DNA of 18,675 nucleotides from JAWXBM01 sp964470455 (GTDB lineage Bacteria > Pseudomonadota > Gammaproteobacteria > Xanthomonadales > SZUA-36), in assembly GCA_964470455.1 (NCBI GenBank), contig CAYYCX010000084.1, forward strand, positions 1-18,675. The letters are read 5' to 3'. The notes beneath the pieces were generated by a model that was not told the DNA's origin, did no database searches, and was given only the letters and a program-made list of their open reading frames with translations. This document shows, in pieces, positions 15,314 to 18,675 of this stretch (its first letter is position 1; the number at the start of each line of letters is the position of its first letter). Made by a program: the position numbers and the translations under genes.

Positions 15314-17806
15314 ATGTTAAGAATGCTGATCAACGCGACTCAGGCAGAAGAGTTGCGTGTGGCCGTAGCTGACGGTCAGAAACTGATTGATCTCGATATT
15401 GAAACCCCCACACTGGAACAGAAAAAGGCCAACGTCTACAAAGGCAAGGTCACCCGCGTTGAACCCTCGCTCGAAGCCTGCTTCGTTGATTTCGGATCCA
15501 CCCGCCACGGCTTCCTGCCGCTGAAAGAAATCTGCCCGCAGTTCTACCATCCTTCGGTAAAGAACCGCGACGGCAAAGTCACCATCCAGGAGGCGGTGAA
15601 GGAAGGCCAGGAAATCATCATCCAGGTTGAGAAGGAAGAGCGTGGCAACAAAGGCGCCGCCCTCACCACCTACATTTCCCTGGCAGGCCGTTACCTGGTG
15701 CTCATGCCCACCAACCCCAAGGCCGGTGGAGTGTCGCGGCGCATCAGCAATGAGGATCGCCAGGAGTTGCGGGAGCAATTGCAGAACGTCATCGCTCCGG
15801 ACAACGTAGGCATCATCATCCGTACCGCCGGTGTAGGCCGGGAAGCCGAAGAACTTCAGTGGGATCTCGACTACCTGCTGCAGCTTTGGAGTTCGATCGA
15901 AAAAGCTGCTGCGGAGCGCCCCGCTCCCTTCCTGGTTTACCAGGAAAGCAATTTGTTCATCCGCGCCTTGCGCGACCACATGCGCAACGACATCGGCGAA
16001 ATCCTGGTGGACGACCCGAAAGTCTACGAAGATGCCAAGCAGTTCATCGAAGATGTGATGCCGCACAATGTGCGCAAGCTCAAGCTGTACCAGGATGACG
16101 TGCCGCTGTTCAGTCGCTACCAGATTGAAAGCCAGATTGAATCGGCGTTTTCCCGCACCGTGCACCTGCCCTCGGGTGGCTCGCTGGTGATCGACCATAC
16201 CGAAGCGATGGTGTGCCTCGACGTGAACTCCGCACGCGCCACCAAGGGCTCGGACATCGAAGAAACCGCTTACCACACCAACCTCGAAGCGGCTGACGAA
16301 GTGGCGCGGCAGTTGCGCCTGCGCGACCTTGGTGGGCTGGTGGTGATCGACTTCATCGACATGATGGACCGCAAGCACCAGCGCGATGTGGAAGAACGCC
16401 TGCGCCATGCACTGCAGATCGACAAGGCCAGGGTCCAGACCGGCCGCATTTCGCGTTTTGGCCTGCTGGAAATGTCACGCCAGCGGCTGCGCCCTTCGCT
16501 GGGTGAATCCAGCCAGGAAACCTGCCCGCGCTGCGAAGGCCACGGAACCATCCGCAGCATCGAATCCCTGGCGCTGTCCATCATGCGCCTGGCGGAAGAG
16601 GAAGCCATGAAGGATTACACCGGCCAGGTGATGATCCAGGTACCCACCCGCGTGGCCAACTTCCTGCTGAATGAAAAGCGCAAGGCCTTGCGTGATATCG
16701 AGGTTCGTCACGAAGTTCCCGTGATCGTCCTGGCCAATGAACACATGCAGCGGCCCAAGTTTGAAATTACCCGTGTTCGCAAATCGGACGTTAGCGATGA
16801 GGCCAGCTACACGCTCGTGAAGAAGCCTGAAGAATCGGAACTCGGTTCGTCAGCCACGCGACCACCGGCTCCCAAGGCCGTTCCTGCAGTCACGGCCGCC
16901 AGCCAGGCGCGGCCGACGCCGCCTCGCGCAGTCACCGAGCCTGAAGCACCCAAAAAGCAGCCGGGGTTCTTTGGCAAACTGTTCGGTGGGCTGTTCGGAA
17001 GCGCGGACACCACCAGCCCGCCTGCGCAGTCGGACGCCAAGCCTGCAGCCAGGCCTGCTGCCCAGGCGAACGGCAAAGCCACAGCACCCGCAGCGCGCAC
17101 CCCGGCCACCGAGGCAAAAGCCAGGCAGGATGGCGAGAAACAGCAGGAAAGCCGGCGTGGCGGTGGGCAATCCCGCCGGGAAGCCCAGGCCGGTAGCGAC
17201 GACGATTCAGCATCAGGCAAGAAGGCAACGCGCAAGCGCCCGCCACGGAAGAAAGCGGCCAAGAAAAAGCGTGGCGGTAACAAGGCCAGTAACCCAAGGG
17301 CCGAGGCATCGCCAAAACAGGACGCCAGCGAGCAGCCAGGCAAATCGCAGGGTGAGCAACCTGAAGCCGGGGATGCCAACACCGAAAGAAGTGGCGATCC
17401 GTCACAGGATGGACAGCCAAAGCGTCGCAGTCGCCGCCGCCGTTCACGTTACAAGACCGGCAGTGAAAAGAACCGCGACAACAACCCCTCGGGCGCAGCG
17501 GATGAGCAGGATGGCAAGCGAGAATCGCATCAGGCAAAGCCGGCCGACGCTGCCGCCAGGCCAGAGCAGGCCCACGCACCCACCCAGTCCAGCGAGCGGA
17601 AGCCGGAACCCACCGTCAGCACTTCGGCCGGCGGCGCAACAACGACCAGTACTCCGGCCGCCAAGCCAGTCGGTTCAGCGCCTGCAGGTGGCCCTGCCAC
17701 CGGCACGGTAGTGGAGCGCGACAACAAAGGTATTTACACGCTCAAGCCCGCGGATTCGGCTACCGCCAGGCAGCCCGGCGCCAGTGGTTCTGCCAGCGCG
17801 GAATAA
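15314..17806 (+). CDS. rne: RNase E, degradosome endoribonuclease
   Basis: RNase E starts mRNA decay and matures rRNA and tRNA by cutting single-stranded AU-rich RNA. The 830-residue product keeps E. coli numbering in the catalytic half: S1 domain about 38-120, 5'-sensor/RNase H-like region, metal-binding D303 (CLDVNS) and D346 (VIDFIDM), and Zn-link C404 and C407 (CPRCEGHG). After about 510 comes a low-complexity scaffold. It has an amphipathic membrane-anchor-like segment QPGFFGKLFGGLFG (549-562), a Lys/Arg block KKATRKRPPRKKAAKKKRGG (636-655), an Arg-rich patch PKRRSRRRRSRYK (702-714) and a tail ERDNKGIYTLKP (801-812). E. coli has 1061 residues, so the scaffold is short. The start MLRMLINATQ matches the family, with GAGGA eight bases upstream. 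RNase G lacks such a tail. Confidence 0.97.
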   Translation: MLRMLINATQAEELRVAVADGQKLIDLDIETPTLEQKKANVYKGKVTRVEPSLEACFVDFGSTRHGFLPLKEICPQFYHPSVKNRDGKVTIQEAVKEGQEIIIQVEKEERGNKGAALTTYISLAGRYLVLMPTNPKAGGVSRRISNEDRQELREQLQNVIAPDNVGIIIRTAGVGREAEELQWDLDYLLQLWSSIEKAAAERPAPFLVYQESNLFIRALRDHMRNDIGEILVDDPKVYEDAKQFIEDVMPHNVRKLKLYQDDVPLFSRYQIESQIESAFSRTVHLPSGGSLVIDHTEAMVCLDVNSARATKGSDIEETAYHTNLEAADEVARQLRLRDLGGLVVIDFIDMMDRKHQRDVEERLRHALQIDKARVQTGRISRFGLLEMSRQRLRPSLGESSQETCPRCEGHGTIRSIESLALSIMRLAEEEAMKDYTGQVMIQVPTRVANFLLNEKRKALRDIEVRHEVPVIVLANEHMQRPKFEITRVRKSDVSDEASYTLVKKPEESELGSSATRPPAPKAVPAVTAASQARPTPPRAVTEPEAPKKQPGFFGKLFGGLFGSADTTSPPAQSDAKPAARPAAQANGKATAPAARTPATEAKARQDGEKQQESRRGGGQSRREAQAGSDDDSASGKKATRKRPPRKKAAKKKRGGNKASNPRAEASPKQDASEQPGKSQGEQPEAGDANTERSGDPSQDGQPKRRSRRRRSRYKTGSEKNRDNNPSGAADEQDGKRESHQAKPADAAARPEQAHAPTQSSERKPEPTVSTSAGGATTTSTPAAKPVGSAPAGGPATGTVVERDNKGIYTLKPADSATARQPGASGSASAE

Positions 17807-17870
17807 GCGGGCAGCTGGATAACTCCTGCGCTCCACGGCACTGCAAACCGGTTTGGACACGATAAACAGG

Positions 17871-17900
17871 CGCTACCGGAACCTCCGGTAGCGTTCTCTT
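17871..17900 (+). terminator. Intrinsic terminator after rne, possibly bidirectional
   Basis: CGCTACCGGA (17871-17880), loop ACC, TCCGGTAGCG (17884-17893) is a perfect ten-base-pair stem, followed on the plus strand by the U-rich run TTCTCTTACTTCT. It lies 65 bases after the rne stop and 33 before the end of the convergent regulator gene. On the minus strand the run after the stem is weak (CCTGTTTATC), so minus-strand termination would be less efficient. Confidence 0.85.
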
Positions 17901-17925
17901 ACTTCTGACCAGGCGCACGGCGAAA

Positions 17926-18564
17926 TCATGCAGGCACACCAATCCCGTAACGCATGGCCAGCCGCGTGACCTCCACATCATTGCGGGTTTCCAGTTTTTC
18001 AAAGATGCGGTATTTGTAGGTGGCCACGGTTTTCGGGCTGAGATGCATGGCATCGGCAATCTCGGATAGCCGATGGCCTTCCGACAGCAGCATCAGCACC
18101 TCCATCTCCCGCGCGGAGAGGCTGTCAAACGGCGTACTGTTTTGGCCATCCATACTGTCGAGGATCATTTTCTGGGCTATGGTCGAACCGATATGCCGCC
18201 CTCCCCTGGCCACAGTCCGGACGGCCTGAACGAGTTCGCTAACCGAACAGCCCTTGGTGAGATAGCCGCTGGCCCCTGCTTCCATCATGCGTTCCGGATA
18301 CGGCGATGCCTCGTGCACGGACAATGCAAGCACCCCGACGGGCGGTTTGCACATGCGCAACCGCCGGGTCAGTTCAAACCCGGACAATCCGGGCAAGCTC
18401 ACATCAAGAACCACGACATCCGGACGCACCTCGCGGCACAGGCGGATAGCGGTTTCCCCCTCACCGGCCTCAGCGGCTACCTCGATATCATGGAATTCAG
18501 AAAAAATCTGCCGCAAACCCAACCGCAGCAATTCGTGGTCGTCCACGATCAGCAAACGAATCAT
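17926..18564 (-). CDS. GacA/UvrY-type LuxR-family response regulator
   Basis: This is a two-component response regulator of the NarL/FixJ class. In the Gac/Rsm (BarA/UvrY) system the orthologue drives small RNAs that sequester RsmA/CsrA. The 212 residues hold a receiver domain with D8, D9, phospho-acceptor D54 (VVLDVSLPG), S82 and K104 (GYLTKG), then a LuxR helix-turn-helix (about 147-205) with LSAREMEVLMLLSEGH and LSPKTVATYKYRIFEKL, the latter close to GacA LSPKTVNTYRYRIFEKL (from memory). Length (GacA 213-214) and D54 match. I start at ATG 18564 because GGAGG lies four bases upstream and the protein then begins MIRLLIVDDHE; an in-frame ATG at 18579 is less likely. GacA/UvrY genes usually precede uvrC-pgsA; here that pair is 13 kb away. 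The cognate kinase is not in the window. Confidence 0.9.
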   Translation of the reverse strand: MIRLLIVDDHELLRLGLRQIFSEFHDIEVAAEAGEGETAIRLCREVRPDVVVLDVSLPGLSGFELTRRLRMCKPPVGVLALSVHEASPYPERMMEAGASGYLTKGCSVSELVQAVRTVARGGRHIGSTIAQKMILDSMDGQNSTPFDSLSAREMEVLMLLSEGHRLSEIADAMHLSPKTVATYKYRIFEKLETRNDVEVTRLAMRYGIGVPA

Positions 18565-18632
18565 TCCCCCTCCCCTCATTTTTCTGCCGCCGGCAACCGG
18601 ACTTCATGCGCGCCGGAATCGCCCCTGTTGGA

Positions 18633-18660
18633 ACTATAATTCCGTGGCAGATTTTCGCAA
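18633..18660 (-). promoter_or_regulatory. Candidate promoter for the GacA/UvrY-type gene
   Basis: On the minus strand TTGCGA (18655-18660) and TATAGT (18633-18638) are 16 bases apart. Transcription would begin near 18626, leaving a leader of about 60 bases before ATG 18564. It overlaps the plus-strand TATAAT described separately. Prediction only. Confidence 0.35.
18635..18640 (+). promoter_or_regulatory. Perfect -10 box for a rightward gene beyond the window
   Basis: TATAAT is an exact -10 hexamer, but the expected -35 position (about 18612-18617, GCCGGA) does not match consensus. The window ends CCCAGGAAGTCA, with AGGA as a possible Shine-Dalgarno, so a plus-strand start codon may lie just past 18675. 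The downstream gene cannot be identified. Confidence 0.35.
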
Positions 18661-18675
18661 GAGCCCAGGAAGTCA

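Noticed and set aside
15317..16408. 363-residue minus-strand open frame opposite the RNase E catalytic half
   Set aside because: It lies antisense to a strongly conserved domain and shows no recognisable motif; rne is certain here.
1..18675. tRNA, rRNA, CRISPR array, insertion sequence, attachment site or restriction/defence genes
   Set aside because: None recognised. The only tandem repeat is the 21-bp array at 6300, which lacks the spacer structure of a CRISPR, and no transposase or integrase motifs occur among the real genes.

Overview
This is a GC-rich (roughly 60% by eye) stretch of core chromosome from a Gram-negative bacterium. Lipid A/Kdo, lipoprotein-sorting and TonB-energising genes, an RNase E numbered like the E. 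coli enzyme, RluC beside rne and a GacA/UvrY regulator all point to a gammaproteobacterium. The order lol permease-lolD-comEC-exbB-exbD-msbA-lpxK-kdsB and the IspG type recall Xanthomonadales-like or deep-branching relatives. That placement is inference from protein resemblance and gene order, not from a search. No mobile element, CRISPR array, tRNA or rRNA was recognised.

Layout. Positions 1-14750 hold thirteen closely packed genes, all on the minus strand. In transcription order they are rluC, a LolC/E-family permease, lolD, comEC, exbB, exbD, msbA, lpxK, kdsB, uvrC, pgsA, ispG and a SAM-dependent methyltransferase cut by the left edge. Many junctions overlap by 4-8 bases or lie within about 25 bases, so several are probably cotranscribed. 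The clearest internal restart is before exbB. Positions 14751-15313 form a divergent intergenic region with a good sigma70-type promoter and a long structured leader for rne, which runs rightward (15314-17806). A perfect 10-bp stem-loop terminator separates rne from a convergent GacA/UvrY-type response regulator (17926-18564). The last ~95 bases hold candidate divergent promoters; a rightward gene probably starts just beyond the window.

Function. The centre is an envelope-building block: KdsB activates Kdo, LpxK phosphorylates the lipid A precursor, MsbA flips lipid A-core, the Lol permease and LolD release lipoproteins to LolA, and ExbB/ExbD energise outer-membrane transport. PgsA (phosphatidylglycerol) and IspG (isoprenoids) add membrane lipid supply. 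UvrC does DNA repair, ComEC DNA uptake, and RluC and RNase E ribosome maturation and RNA turnover.

I found no convincing new multi-gene system. The points most worth a second look are the 21-bp tandem repeat with an in-frame mini-ORF between msbA and lpxK, the ~500-nt structured rne leader with mutually exclusive hairpins and a hairpin against the Shine-Dalgarno, the single Lol permease with a LolC-like hook, and the separation of the gacA-type gene from uvrC-pgsA.
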